Source: JAZDLC01 sp043802345
Lineage (GTDB): Bacteria > Planctomycetota > B15-G4 > JADJEK01
Length of the DNA stretch: 5,954 nt
NCBI GenBank assembly: GCA_043802345.1
Contig: JAZDLC010000366.1
Coordinates: forward strand, 1 to 5,954
Direction of reading: 5' to 3'
This document shows positions 1-5,943 of the stretch, piece by piece. Position 1 is the first letter of the stretch, and the number at the start of each line of letters is the position of its first letter. The translations under genes and the position numbers were made by a program. Under the pieces are notes generated by a model, which saw only the letters and a program-made list of their open reading frames with translations, did no database searches and was not told the DNA's origin.

Positions 1-434
1 ACTCCGTCCGGCAGGGCGCGCAGCGATCCGTCGATCGCCAGCGGCGAGAGCGCCACGAGGCCGCCGGCGATCAGGGAGCCGGGCCAGCCTCCGAGGATGC
101 CGCCGGCCAGGCCGGTGACCAGGATCGTCACCAGGCCGAACAGGAAGGCGAGCTCAAAGGCATGCGATGCGTCCCCTCCCGTCACCGCCAGCAGCGGAGC
201 CGCCAGCAGCGGATAGCCGGGTGCGCAGCGAGGAGGCAGGGTGGTGCCGCCGATCGGAACGGCCAGAGTGAAGGAGTGTGCCAGCGACGCGCTGGCGAGA
301 CCGATCTGCAGCGCCTTCCCTCTCGGCCTGAGGTCGGCCCCGTCGCGGGAGGACTCCTGGCCGCGGATCGCGAACCCCAGCAGGACCAGGCCGACCAGCA
401 GGATGGTCCGCGCCAGGATCTGCCTTCCGGTCAC
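1..434 (-). CDS. N-terminal part of a multi-pass membrane protein, probable GT-C (ArnT/PMT-like) glycosyltransferase; truncated by the window edge
   Basis: The minus frame is open from 434 to the left edge (144 codons seen) and has no ATG. The GTG at 434-432 overlaps the upstream gene's TGA as GTGA, which points to translational coupling; no strong ribosome binding site is visible. Residues 6-23 form a hydrophobic helix after a short basic start. Residues 74-84, 91-113 and 117-133 are further membrane-like stretches. The order is a first helix, a polar loop, a Pro-Gly-Tyr-Pro-Leu-Leu segment at 72-77, then helices ending in Ala-Leu-Ser-Pro (128-131) and Leu-Pro-Asp (141-143). This resembles the start of lipid-linked sugar transferases of the GT39/GT83 type, which glycosylate proteins or lipids on the outer face of the inner membrane. 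The acidic pair usual in the first outer loop is not obvious; E27, D31 and D34 are candidates. The family call is by pattern only, and another polytopic protein is possible. Confidence 0.6.
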   Translation of the reverse strand, partial: MTGRQILARTILLVGLVLLGFAIRGQESSRDGADLRPRGKALQIGLASASLAHSFTLAVPIGGTTLPPRCAPGYPLLAAPLLAVTGGDASHAFELAFLFGLVTILVTGLAGGILGGWPGSLIAGGLVALSPLAIDGSLRALPDG

Positions 435-1516
435 TTGTTGCGCTGTTCCCTTCCCATGGCGCGCAACTTCCCGAAGACGAACTCCTTGTACTCCGCCTCC
501 ATGGCTGCCCAATCCTCGTCCTCCTCCAGCATGAAGATCTCGCCAAACTTCACGCCGCCCCCTTCACCGCGGACTTCCGCCGCCAGGTACTCGTGGAACA
601 GGTCCTTGTAGATCCCGTCCTGGTAGTAGTTCAGGAACATCACCAGTGCCCAGCCCTGCGCGTAGACGTAGCCGGTCAGGCGCTGGTTTTCGCCCTGTCC
701 CTCCTGGCTGTTCTGGGCCTGCTTGAACGACCAGAAATCGAGGTGAACCAGGTCCTTCAGGCTGTACCCATCACCACTGAGCAGCGCCTGCTGGACGGCG
801 GTGTACCGGCCTCCGATGAACTTCCCCAGAGTGAATTTCGTGATGAACTTCCCCTCCTCCTCCGAGTAGCTCAGCTTCCGCTCGTGGCCGCCCATGAAAT
901 CCGCGAACCCTTCCTGGATCCAGGGAGACTCGTTCGTCTGGGGCACATCCCACTTACGGGTGGCGTAGTCGATCAATTGATGCGTCCCCTCGTGGAACAT
1001 CACCTGCCACAGGTCCGCCTGCCACCACTGGGTCAGGACTCCGGTTCCGGGCTGGTAGTAGCCACCCATGAACTCCTCGTTCGGGAGGTGGAGCTCCGGC
1101 TTTGCCTCCCGCATCTTCTTGTACGACTCCTTGCTGTCGTAGATCAGGACGACGATCGGCTCCGCGACCGGGTTGAGCTCCAGCATCTTGCCAAACTCCT
1201 CGTAGAAGACCCGGTAGAGGTTGCCGAAGATGTCGCCGTACGACTGCGCGATCGTTTCCCGGTCGATGTTCGGCTTGTACTCGTAGGCGATCAGGTACGG
1301 CGGTGGCACCTCGATGTCGCTCAGGTAGGCGAAGAACCCCTCCCCATACACCTTGTCGAGCCGGGCGATGACCTGCTTGACTTGAGTCCTGAAGACGACC
1401 CGGGCGGGATCGACCGCGGCAGGTTCCTCCTTCTCCTCGTCGGCGGCGAGGGCTCCTCCGGTGAGGGCCAGGAGGAGGATCGGGGAGAGCAGGTGGTGTC
1501 TGAGCGTGTGCTGCAT
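431..1516 (-). CDS. Exported HExxH zinc metallopeptidase-like protein (DUF1570-like gluzincin)
   Basis: The protein has 361 residues. The frame is open upstream to a GTG at 1636, but I start it at the ATG at 1516. That start gives a good Sec signal peptide: basic residues at 3-8, a hydrophobic core at 10-20, and Ala-Leu-Ala before cleavage near residue 24. A weak AGGTC lies 5 bases upstream. The catalytic motif His-Glu-Gly-Thr-His is at 175-179. A Trp-Ile-Gln-Glu-Gly-Phe-Ala-Asp stretch follows at 199-206, with E202 as the probable third zinc ligand. This spacing is that of gluzincins and matches DUF1570-type proteins common in planctomycetes. It is rich in Tyr, Phe and Trp and has an acidic stretch at 331-335. 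It probably acts outside the cytoplasm; its substrate is unknown. It ends inside the start of the downstream membrane protein, so the two are likely co-expressed. The HExxH and Glu are seen directly; protease activity is inferred. Confidence 0.87.
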   Translation of the reverse strand: MQHTLRHHLLSPILLLALTGGALAADEEKEEPAAVDPARVVFRTQVKQVIARLDKVYGEGFFAYLSDIEVPPPYLIAYEYKPNIDRETIAQSYGDIFGNLYRVFYEEFGKMLELNPVAEPIVVLIYDSKESYKKMREAKPELHLPNEEFMGGYYQPGTGVLTQWWQADLWQVMFHEGTHQLIDYATRKWDVPQTNESPWIQEGFADFMGGHERKLSYSEEEGKFITKFTLGKFIGGRYTAVQQALLSGDGYSLKDLVHLDFWSFKQAQNSQEGQGENQRLTGYVYAQGWALVMFLNYYQDGIYKDLFHEYLAAEVRGEGGGVKFGEIFMLEEDEDWAAMEAEYKEFVFGKLRAMGREQRNK

Positions 1517-1552
1517 GTTTTGACCTACGATGTCGGGGTCGTGACAGTTTAA

Positions 1553-1578
1553 GGGGAGGCGCCGGAAATCGCCTCCCA
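1553..1578 (-). terminator. GC hairpin in the HD-to-peptidase gap; weak terminator or leader structure
   Basis: GGGAGGCG at 1554-1561 pairs perfectly with CGCCTCCC at 1570-1577, around an 8-base loop. It lies 55 bases after the HD gene's stop and 37 bases before the peptidase ATG. On the transcript the stem is followed by CTTAAACTG, with no real U tract, so intrinsic termination would be inefficient. It could partly separate the two genes, protect a processed end, or sit in the peptidase leader. Confidence 0.4.
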
Positions 1579-1632
1579 GTTCCGGTGGCAAGCGAGACGG
1601 GAAGGCGGCCCCGCCCCGCCGCGGCCGGGAGG

Positions 1633-3009
1633 TCACTCTGGCGCGGACCCGACCCGGTAGACGTTCACAGCGCCCTCCAGGGTCTGGTTCAGGATCTCTG
1701 CTACGATCCGAATCGCCGGGGGATGGGACTCAGATGTCAGGACATAGAATTTCCAGAGATTCTCGTACGACTCCTCGATGTTGGAAATCCGCGGGATCTG
1801 GTCCCGGAAGTCGGAGAGGGGCCGGATCCGGCCCTCGCCGGGGAAACGGACGTGGATCCTCGCCTCCTTCAGCTGCATGGAGCGGGCCGGGCAGTAGAGC
1901 ATCACGTCCACCTCGTGTCCCAGGGCCCTGGCGGCTTCCTGTTCGAGGTGTTGCTCCATGTCGAGGCGTTCCAGATGGCGGCCGGGGGCAAAGAACCGCT
2001 CCAGGAGACCGGCCTGAACCGCCCGGTTCGCGTAGAGCGGGTAGACGCCGCACCGCTTGAGCAGTTGCCGCGACCGGAAGCGCCGCGTCAGCCGCCGGGC
2101 CCTCTGGGCGGCCGCTTCGTCGCCATACTCCAGCGACTCGAGAAACGAGATCAGGCTGTCGTCGGTCCGGCCCAGGAAGTCGGCTTCGGTCGCGCCGCCG
2201 TGGAACAGCGCCAATTCCACCGCCTTGGCCACCAGGGCTCCGGCGGCGATCTTGGCATGGTGGTAGTAGACCCTCTCGGAGAAGTAGTAGCGCGCCTCGA
2301 GCATGCGCATGATCTCGGACAGCACATCCTCCCGGACCAGGCCTCGCTTCGACACATCGATGTAGAGATTGCCGCTCCTCCGGTCGACCCGGAACGACTG
2401 GATGAGCCTGGGGTCGTAGGAGAGTTCGAGTCCGGTGTAGTAGGCGTCCCGCTTGAGGTAGTCGAGGATGTCCGCGCAGATCGTGTCGCTGATGATCTGG
2501 CTCCAGTAGCGCGGCACGCGGTCCTTCCCGGGCCCGGCCCCCAGGATGCCCAGCACGTCCTCCAGCGCCCCGATCCCGGCCAGCCTCTCGCCGAGGACTC
2601 CCTGCCGGATTCCCTGTTCCAGGCGGGCCGGGGTGTCGTGCCGCTGGAAGAGACCGGTCTGGTCCTCGATGTTGTGGCCGAACGGGATGTGGGTGACATC
2701 GTGCACCAGCGCGGCGATCCGGATCAGCCGTTCCTCTTCCGGAGAGACCCCCTGGCAATCGGTGGTTGAGTGGAGGCGGTTCCGTTCGATCGCCTCGATC
2801 ATCCGGCTCGCCATGTGGCAGGTGCCGATCATGTGCTCGAACCTGCTGTGCGTCGCCCCCGGGAAGACGAGATAGGCGGTCCCCAACTGCCGCACTCCCC
2901 GCATCCGCTGGACCTCCGGCGTGTCCAGGATCGACAGCTCCTCCCGTGTCAGGTAGATGTCCCCATGCACCGGATCCCGAATCACCGTCTGTCGCCTGGA
3001 AGATCTCAT
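1633..3009 (-). CDS. HD-domain phosphohydrolase of the COG1078/SAMHD1-like type
   Basis: A 458-residue cytoplasmic protein. Near the N terminus is the family's Asp-Pro-Val-His-Gly stretch (12-16), then a conserved block running from Thr-Pro-Glu-Val-Gln-Arg (30-35) through Arg-Gln-Leu-Gly (40-43) to His-Ser-Arg-Phe-Glu-His (54-59). The metal-binding residues expected from SAMHD1 are all present: H59, H103-D104 and D180, the last in a stretch ending Asp-Tyr-Leu-Lys-Arg-Asp (183-188). H107 and H112 match the accessory histidines of the Gly-His-x-x-x-Glu-Asp region. Characterised relatives hydrolyse dNTPs or other nucleotides; the substrate here cannot be read from the sequence. The C-terminal third (about 300-458) is the usual variable helical part. 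The ATG at 3009 has no clear Shine-Dalgarno, but the conserved block begins at residue 8, so a later start is unlikely. The stop lies 116 bases before the peptidase start. Relatives include housekeeping enzymes and antiphage dNTPases; no other defence gene is nearby. Confidence 0.93.
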   Translation of the reverse strand: MRSSRRQTVIRDPVHGDIYLTREELSILDTPEVQRMRGVRQLGTAYLVFPGATHSRFEHMIGTCHMASRMIEAIERNRLHSTTDCQGVSPEEERLIRIAALVHDVTHIPFGHNIEDQTGLFQRHDTPARLEQGIRQGVLGERLAGIGALEDVLGILGAGPGKDRVPRYWSQIISDTICADILDYLKRDAYYTGLELSYDPRLIQSFRVDRRSGNLYIDVSKRGLVREDVLSEIMRMLEARYYFSERVYYHHAKIAAGALVAKAVELALFHGGATEADFLGRTDDSLISFLESLEYGDEAAAQRARRLTRRFRSRQLLKRCGVYPLYANRAVQAGLLERFFAPGRHLERLDMEQHLEQEAARALGHEVDVMLYCPARSMQLKEARIHVRFPGEGRIRPLSDFRDQIPRISNIEESYENLWKFYVLTSESHPPAIRIVAEILNQTLEGAVNVYRVGSAPE

Positions 3010-3084
3010 CGGTTCACACCGGACGAGAATCTACGCCCGGACGGGATTCCCGCCAGAAGAACTTCCCGGAATCAGTTGGTTGCC

Positions 3085-3579
3085 TCAGCCGTCCAGCGCT
3101 TCGGACATCCGCTCGGTGATCCGCACGACCCGGCCGCTGGCAAACGTCAGGGCGGTGACGTAGAGCGTCGGGGCGCCGACCGCGTCGAATCCCCGGGCTC
3201 CGAACTGCCACTCCACGTGGTCGTCCGATCCGAACAGGATGCACTCCGGCTGCCCGGTTGTTTCCCGGACTTCCGGCGGGGTCATGCCGAGTCGGACCTT
3301 GGGAGCCGCGACGCGTCCACTTCGGTACACGACCTTCCTGGGAACCACCATCTGCGGGCGGTCGTTCGGTTCGGCCTCCTGCTTGGCGACCGGTTGCTTG
3401 ACAACCGGCTTCCGTGGGACCGGCCTTTTCGTAGCCGTCTTCCCCGATCCCGCCTTCTTCCGGGCCGGGCTCCGCGGGCCCGCCTGAGCCGGTTTCTTCC
3501 CCGGCGCGGGTTTGCTCCCGGCGGCGGGGGAGCACCTCGTGATCTTGCGAGTCGTGCGCTTGGCAGCCTTCACCACCAT
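3085..3579 (-). CDS. Lys/Pro/Ala-rich protein with a C-terminal BamE/SmpA-like domain
   Basis: The protein has 164 residues. The ATG at 3579 is chosen because GGAGG sits 5 bases upstream; the frame also stays open to an ATG at 3666, but that extension lacks such support. Residues 1-65 are low-complexity and strongly basic, built of Lys, Arg, Pro, Ala and Gly with repeated Lys-Pro, Lys-Lys and Arg-Lys steps. They resemble histone-H1-like or AlgP-type tails and are probably disordered. Residues 66-80 are a mixed linker. Residues 95-108 read Val-Arg-Leu-Gly-Met-Thr-Pro-Pro-Glu-Val-Arg followed by a Gly-Gln-Pro, and 138-155 form beta strands containing a Leu-Thr-Phe-x-x-Gly-Arg-Val-Val pattern. 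That is the small alpha/beta layout of BamE/SmpA-like modules. Unlike BamE it has no signal peptide or lipobox, so it should be cytoplasmic. Binding of nucleic acid by the tail is inferred from composition. It precedes the HD gene by 75 bases; a functional link is unknown. Confidence 0.8.
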   Translation of the reverse strand: MVVKAAKRTTRKITRCSPAAGSKPAPGKKPAQAGPRSPARKKAGSGKTATKRPVPRKPVVKQPVAKQEAEPNDRPQMVVPRKVVYRSGRVAAPKVRLGMTPPEVRETTGQPECILFGSDDHVEWQFGARGFDAVGAPTLYVTALTFASGRVVRITERMSEALDG

Positions 3580-3584
3580 GCGGT

Positions 3585-3589
3585 CCTCC
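3585..3589 (-). promoter_or_regulatory. Strong Shine-Dalgarno deciding the start of the basic-tail protein
   Basis: The minus strand reads GGAGG, then ACCGC, then ATG. The full five-base match at 5-base spacing is the main reason for starting this gene at 3579 rather than at the in-frame ATG at 3666. Confidence 0.8.
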
Positions 3590-3646
3590 GGGTTCGGTAT
3601 TGGGTCGAACGATGACCAGCCTCTCATCGGGCGGAACCGGGTTCGG
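3588..3646. repeat. Pair of identical 10-bp direct repeats in the leader of the basic-tail gene
   Basis: CCGGGTTCGG occurs at 3588-3597 and again at 3637-3646 (minus strand CCGAACCCGG), 49 bases apart start to start. The copy nearer the gene touches its Shine-Dalgarno. Two identical sites in a short intergenic gap could be operator half-sites, but this kind of GC-rich word can also repeat by chance. Confidence 0.35.
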
Positions 3647-3670
3647 CCTTGAGATAAATCCGGCAAGATC

Positions 3671-3696
3671 GCCCCCCCGTGAGGAACAGGGGGGGC
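3671..3696 (-). terminator. Strong GC hairpin after the secreted-protein gene
   Basis: GCCCCCCC at 3671-3678 pairs perfectly with GGGGGGGC at 3689-3696, giving an 8-bp stem with a 10-base loop. It begins 13 bases past the stop of the upstream minus-strand gene, where a terminator is expected. The bases that follow on the transcript (GATCTTGCCGGATTTATC) are only mildly U-rich. It is therefore either an atypical intrinsic terminator or a 3'-end stabilising hairpin. Confidence 0.65.
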
Positions 3697-3709
3697 GGGT
3701 CCGCGGGGA

Positions 3710-5599
3710 TCAGAGCGAGAGGAACTCGGTCGTGGTCACCCAACCGGTCGGAAGGGCGAAGCGGATCGGCTGCGCCGAGACGCCGATGCCGATGGTGGCA
3801 AGGTGGTTCGAGCCGGTCGGTTGGAGCAGGATCTCACTCCTGATGGCGGCGCTCATGACCAGCCCGTTGATGCCGATATTCGGGATCAGGTTGAAGCTGG
3901 TGCGGCGCGCGCCATAAAGGGACGGAATCGAGATCAGCGACCCGTTCGGATCGTCGAAAGTGGGCGGCAGGATTCGCGGGAAGTTCGGCACTCCCGACGG
4001 GTTGGAAAAGAGTTCGACCTGCTTCTGGCCCAGTTCACCGAAGGGAGCCGTCAGGATCGATGCCATGCCGTCACGGAACACGTTCCCCACGAACGACATC
4101 CCGCTCAGGATCGAGCCGGCGGCCGCGTCCCGCGGACTGAAGATCGACGGGAAGATGATCGAGCGGTAGGGAGAGGTCGGATTCTGGACCACCACGTGCG
4201 GGGAGGTGTAGGCGTTCACGGCCACGGTTGCGGGGACGTCGAGAACCTCGATGCCGGGAACCGCCGGATTCGCGATGCCGGAGAAGTGGCTGGTGCAGGC
4301 GACCACACGGGTGCCGTCATGGGTCCAGATCGGCCGGTCCATGCCCCTGACGTCGATCCGGCCGCCCAGCGGACCGGGGACGGCCAATAGACCGTCGGCC
4401 GTGCCCGCGCCCAGCGGATCGAGCGGCGAGTAGATGATGTTGATCTTCTCGGCTCCGTCCGGAGGAGTGTTGATGAATGGAGGGCCCATGCTGCTTTCGA
4501 AGGCCACGCGGGTGCCGGAGACGGCCGGAGTGGCAAACGGCTCGCCGCAGTCGTCGGGACAGTCGATGATGGAAGTCACGGCGGCCGCCGCGCCCAACAT
4601 CTTCACCACCCCGACGGCGGCCGGCTTGATGTAGAACGCTCCCGGCGGCGGTTCGCGCAGCAGATAGTAGACGTAGGTGTCAAGGTCGTTGCTCACCACC
4701 GCCAGTTCTTCGGTGCCGACAGACGGTACCCAGGTCTTTGTCGGATTGCTGGTGACCAGGCCGAAGCTGTCGGACTCCATGGCGCCGGTCTTGTCCCAGC
4801 AGAGCCAGCCGGCTTCCGTCGGCGCTCCGGCCACGTCGAACTGGCTGGTTCCGATGACCCAGCTCACGCCGCCGGCACGGTTGAAGCGGGCCGGGTTGGT
4901 GGTCGGCGCGGCCGGCGCGGAGGACGCGAACTGCACCGTGCTCATCTGCGGCGAGCTGGCCGCGAGCTGAATCACGTGAACTCCCAGGGTCGTGGGCACA
5001 TGCAGCGTGTCTGCCTCCTCTTCCACGCCGATCCGGTTCACGTAGGCCGCCGGCGGTCCGGAGAGGGTCAACGTCGGCGGATTCAGCGGCAGCAGGTTGC
5101 CCACGGTCCCGAACGAGAAGCCTCGCAGCGTGGTGGTGCCGTTGCCGGCGTCTTCCACGGCGAACACGTACTTGAGAGATTCGTCCACCGCCAGGTCGTA
5201 TCCCGCCGGGTTGCCGGTGGGGAAGAGAAGCGACGTGATCGGCAGGCCGGCCCGGCCGTCGATCAGGTGGATCGACCCGTTGCCGACCGCGTTCCCCATC
5301 GGCGTCATGAAGACACCAGGCTGCACATAGAGGATCTGCACCTCGAGCGCGCCCTGGATCCGCCGCCGGTGGGCCCAGCGGGAGGGGACCGCGTTGACCG
5401 CGGGTCCGATCGGCACCGGCGAAGTCGAGTATTGAGGGGCCACCGCGTACGGCTGCGAGACGCCGGCGGTGGACGAGGCATAGACCAGCTCGAGGCCGTT
5501 GGTGCCGGACAGCGGAAGCTCCTGGGCAAGGGAGGGCGTTGCCAGAAGTACGAGGAGCAGCAGAGACTTGCAAGCGATGAAACGCTCTCGAACGGGCAT
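3710..5599 (-). CDS. Large exported beta-rich protein of unknown function, possibly a TolB/PD40-like beta-propeller
   Basis: The protein has 629 residues. The ATG at 5599 is preferred over an in-frame ATG at 5647: GGAG lies 7 bases upstream, and this start gives a clean signal peptide of basic residues 4-6, a hydrophobic core at about 14-20, and Ser-Leu-Ala before cleavage near 25. There is no lipobox and no clear membrane helix in the mature part, so it should be periplasmic or secreted. The mature chain alternates short beta strands with Gly/Pro/Asn/Thr-rich turns. Residues 135-150 (Asp-Leu-Ala-Val-Asp-Glu-Ser then Tyr-Val-Phe-Ala-Val-Glu-Asp) and 422-437 (Arg-Pro-Ile-Trp-Thr-His-Asp-Gly-Thr-Arg-Val-Val) resemble propeller blades of the lactonase and TolB/PD40 kinds. 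C347 and C351 could form a disulfide. I see no catalytic motif, sorting tag or anchor. The gene has its own promoter candidate and a hairpin behind it, so it is probably monocistronic. I do not recognise the family. Confidence 0.85.
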   Translation of the reverse strand: MPVRERFIACKSLLLLVLLATPSLAQELPLSGTNGLELVYASSTAGVSQPYAVAPQYSTSPVPIGPAVNAVPSRWAHRRRIQGALEVQILYVQPGVFMTPMGNAVGNGSIHLIDGRAGLPITSLLFPTGNPAGYDLAVDESLKYVFAVEDAGNGTTTLRGFSFGTVGNLLPLNPPTLTLSGPPAAYVNRIGVEEEADTLHVPTTLGVHVIQLAASSPQMSTVQFASSAPAAPTTNPARFNRAGGVSWVIGTSQFDVAGAPTEAGWLCWDKTGAMESDSFGLVTSNPTKTWVPSVGTEELAVVSNDLDTYVYYLLREPPPGAFYIKPAAVGVVKMLGAAAAVTSIIDCPDDCGEPFATPAVSGTRVAFESSMGPPFINTPPDGAEKINIIYSPLDPLGAGTADGLLAVPGPLGGRIDVRGMDRPIWTHDGTRVVACTSHFSGIANPAVPGIEVLDVPATVAVNAYTSPHVVVQNPTSPYRSIIFPSIFSPRDAAAGSILSGMSFVGNVFRDGMASILTAPFGELGQKQVELFSNPSGVPNFPRILPPTFDDPNGSLISIPSLYGARRTSFNLIPNIGINGLVMSAAIRSEILLQPTGSNHLATIGIGVSAQPIRFALPTGWVTTTEFLSL

Positions 5600-5606
5600 G
5601 ACCAAT

Positions 5607-5610
5607 CTCC
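5607..5610 (-). promoter_or_regulatory. Shine-Dalgarno of the secreted beta-rich protein
   Basis: The minus strand reads GGAG, seven bases, then ATG at 5599. Together with the signal peptide that begins here, it favours this start over the in-frame ATG 48 bases upstream, which would overlap the promoter candidate. Confidence 0.7.
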
Positions 5611-5637
5611 GGGAAGCAGGGCTGAGTTCGCGAGTCC

Positions 5638-5659
5638 AGCATAGCACAACAGGTGCCAG
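5638..5659 (-). promoter_or_regulatory. Promoter candidate: sigma-54-like site overlapping an extended -10 box
   Basis: The minus strand at 5659-5643 reads CTGGCACCTGTTGTGCT. Against the sigma-54 consensus YTGGCACG-N4-TTGCW it matches 11 of 13 defined bases, including the invariant GG and GC at exactly the right separation. Immediately after, TGCTATGCT gives an extended -10 (TATGCT at 5643-5638) for a housekeeping sigma factor, though no good -35 is seen. Either reading puts transcription near 5631, about 32 bases before the ATG. Confidence 0.5.
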
Positions 5660-5714
5660 AAATCAGATTGGCCACGATCGACGCATGGCCTCGATTCGCC
5701 TCGCGTCGTGACGG

Positions 5715-5764
5715 GACATCGTTGCGCCGGCGTTACCAGGCGCTCTCGATGTCACGGTCTGGTA
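5715..5764. repeat. Two interleaved inverted repeats upstream of the promoter
   Basis: GACATCG at 5715-5721 is the inverse complement of CGATGTC at 5747-5753. TACCAG at 5734-5739 is the inverse complement of CTGGTA at 5759-5764. Because the pairs interleave, as RNA they would form a pseudoknot-like arrangement; as DNA they could be spaced activator sites. They lie about 55-120 bases upstream of the promoter candidate. Confidence 0.35.
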
Positions 5765-5831
5765 GCCATGCTGTGCTCTTCGTGCTGCTTGCCTGCGAAT
5801 TCTCCGCGGCACGCGCAGGTTCTCCCGTACC

Positions 5832-5867
5832 CGTGTTCGTTCTCGTTCTCGTTCGCGTTCTCGTTCA
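5832..5867. repeat. Degenerate hexanucleotide tandem repeat, six units
   Basis: There are six consecutive six-base units: CGTGTT, CGTTCT, CGTTCT, CGTTCG, CGTTCT and CGTTCA. Five keep CGTTC and the first differs by one base inside it. On the minus strand the array would read as Glu-Arg or similar dipeptides, but no credible gene covers it. Such arrays change length by replication slippage. Confidence 0.8.
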
Positions 5868-5926
5868 GTCTGAGCGGCTTGCGTCCAGGGTTGGGCTGGA
5901 GGTTGTGGGTGGCTCTCGGGCGTGCT

Positions 5927-5943
5927 TCCTGGGCGGGCCAGGA
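5927..5943. repeat. Small hairpin in the G-rich tail
   Basis: TCCTGG at 5927-5932 pairs with CCAGGA at 5938-5943 around a five-base GCGGG loop. It sits just before the terminal run of eight G. It is too short to name, and it could help explain why an assembly would stop here. Confidence 0.4.

Noticed and set aside
154..546. Minus-strand frame of 130 codons overlapping the peptidase end and the membrane-protein start
   Set aside because: Its Arg/Ser-rich translation has no structure, whereas the neighbouring frame gives regular membrane helices and a GTGA coupling.
593..1552. Plus-strand open frame of 319 codons opposite the peptidase gene
   Set aside because: Its Leu/Val/Asp/Arg-rich translation is the mirror of the minus-strand codons, and the opposite strand has a signal peptide and an HExxH motif.
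1517..1636. 40-residue N-terminal extension of the peptidase from the GTG at 1636, which overlaps the HD stop as GTGA
   Set aside because: The overlap is tempting, but the extension would bury the signal peptide, is Arg/Pro-rich and runs through the hairpin; the ATG at 1516 is the better start.
1585..2769. Long plus-strand open frame of 394 codons opposite the HD gene
   Set aside because: It lies opposite a gene with intact family motifs. Its translation has no domain sense, and its openness follows from the GC-rich codon use of the minus-strand gene.
3019..3055. Repeated CCGGACG words and a GGGATTCCC palindrome before the HD gene
   Set aside because: They are 7-9 base GC-rich words in GC-rich sequence. 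The palindrome leaves no room for a hairpin loop, and no promoter or ribosome binding site is aligned with them.
2770..3615. Plus-strand open frame of 281 codons opposite the HD start and the basic-tail gene
   Set aside because: The Arg/His/Pro-rich composition is that of a shadow frame, and it runs across two minus-strand genes and the gap between them.
4680..5675. Minus-strand frame of 331 codons inside the secreted-protein gene
   Set aside because: It is an out-of-frame Arg/Ala/Gly-rich reading of the same strand. The chosen frame has a signal peptide, a Shine-Dalgarno and a normal composition.
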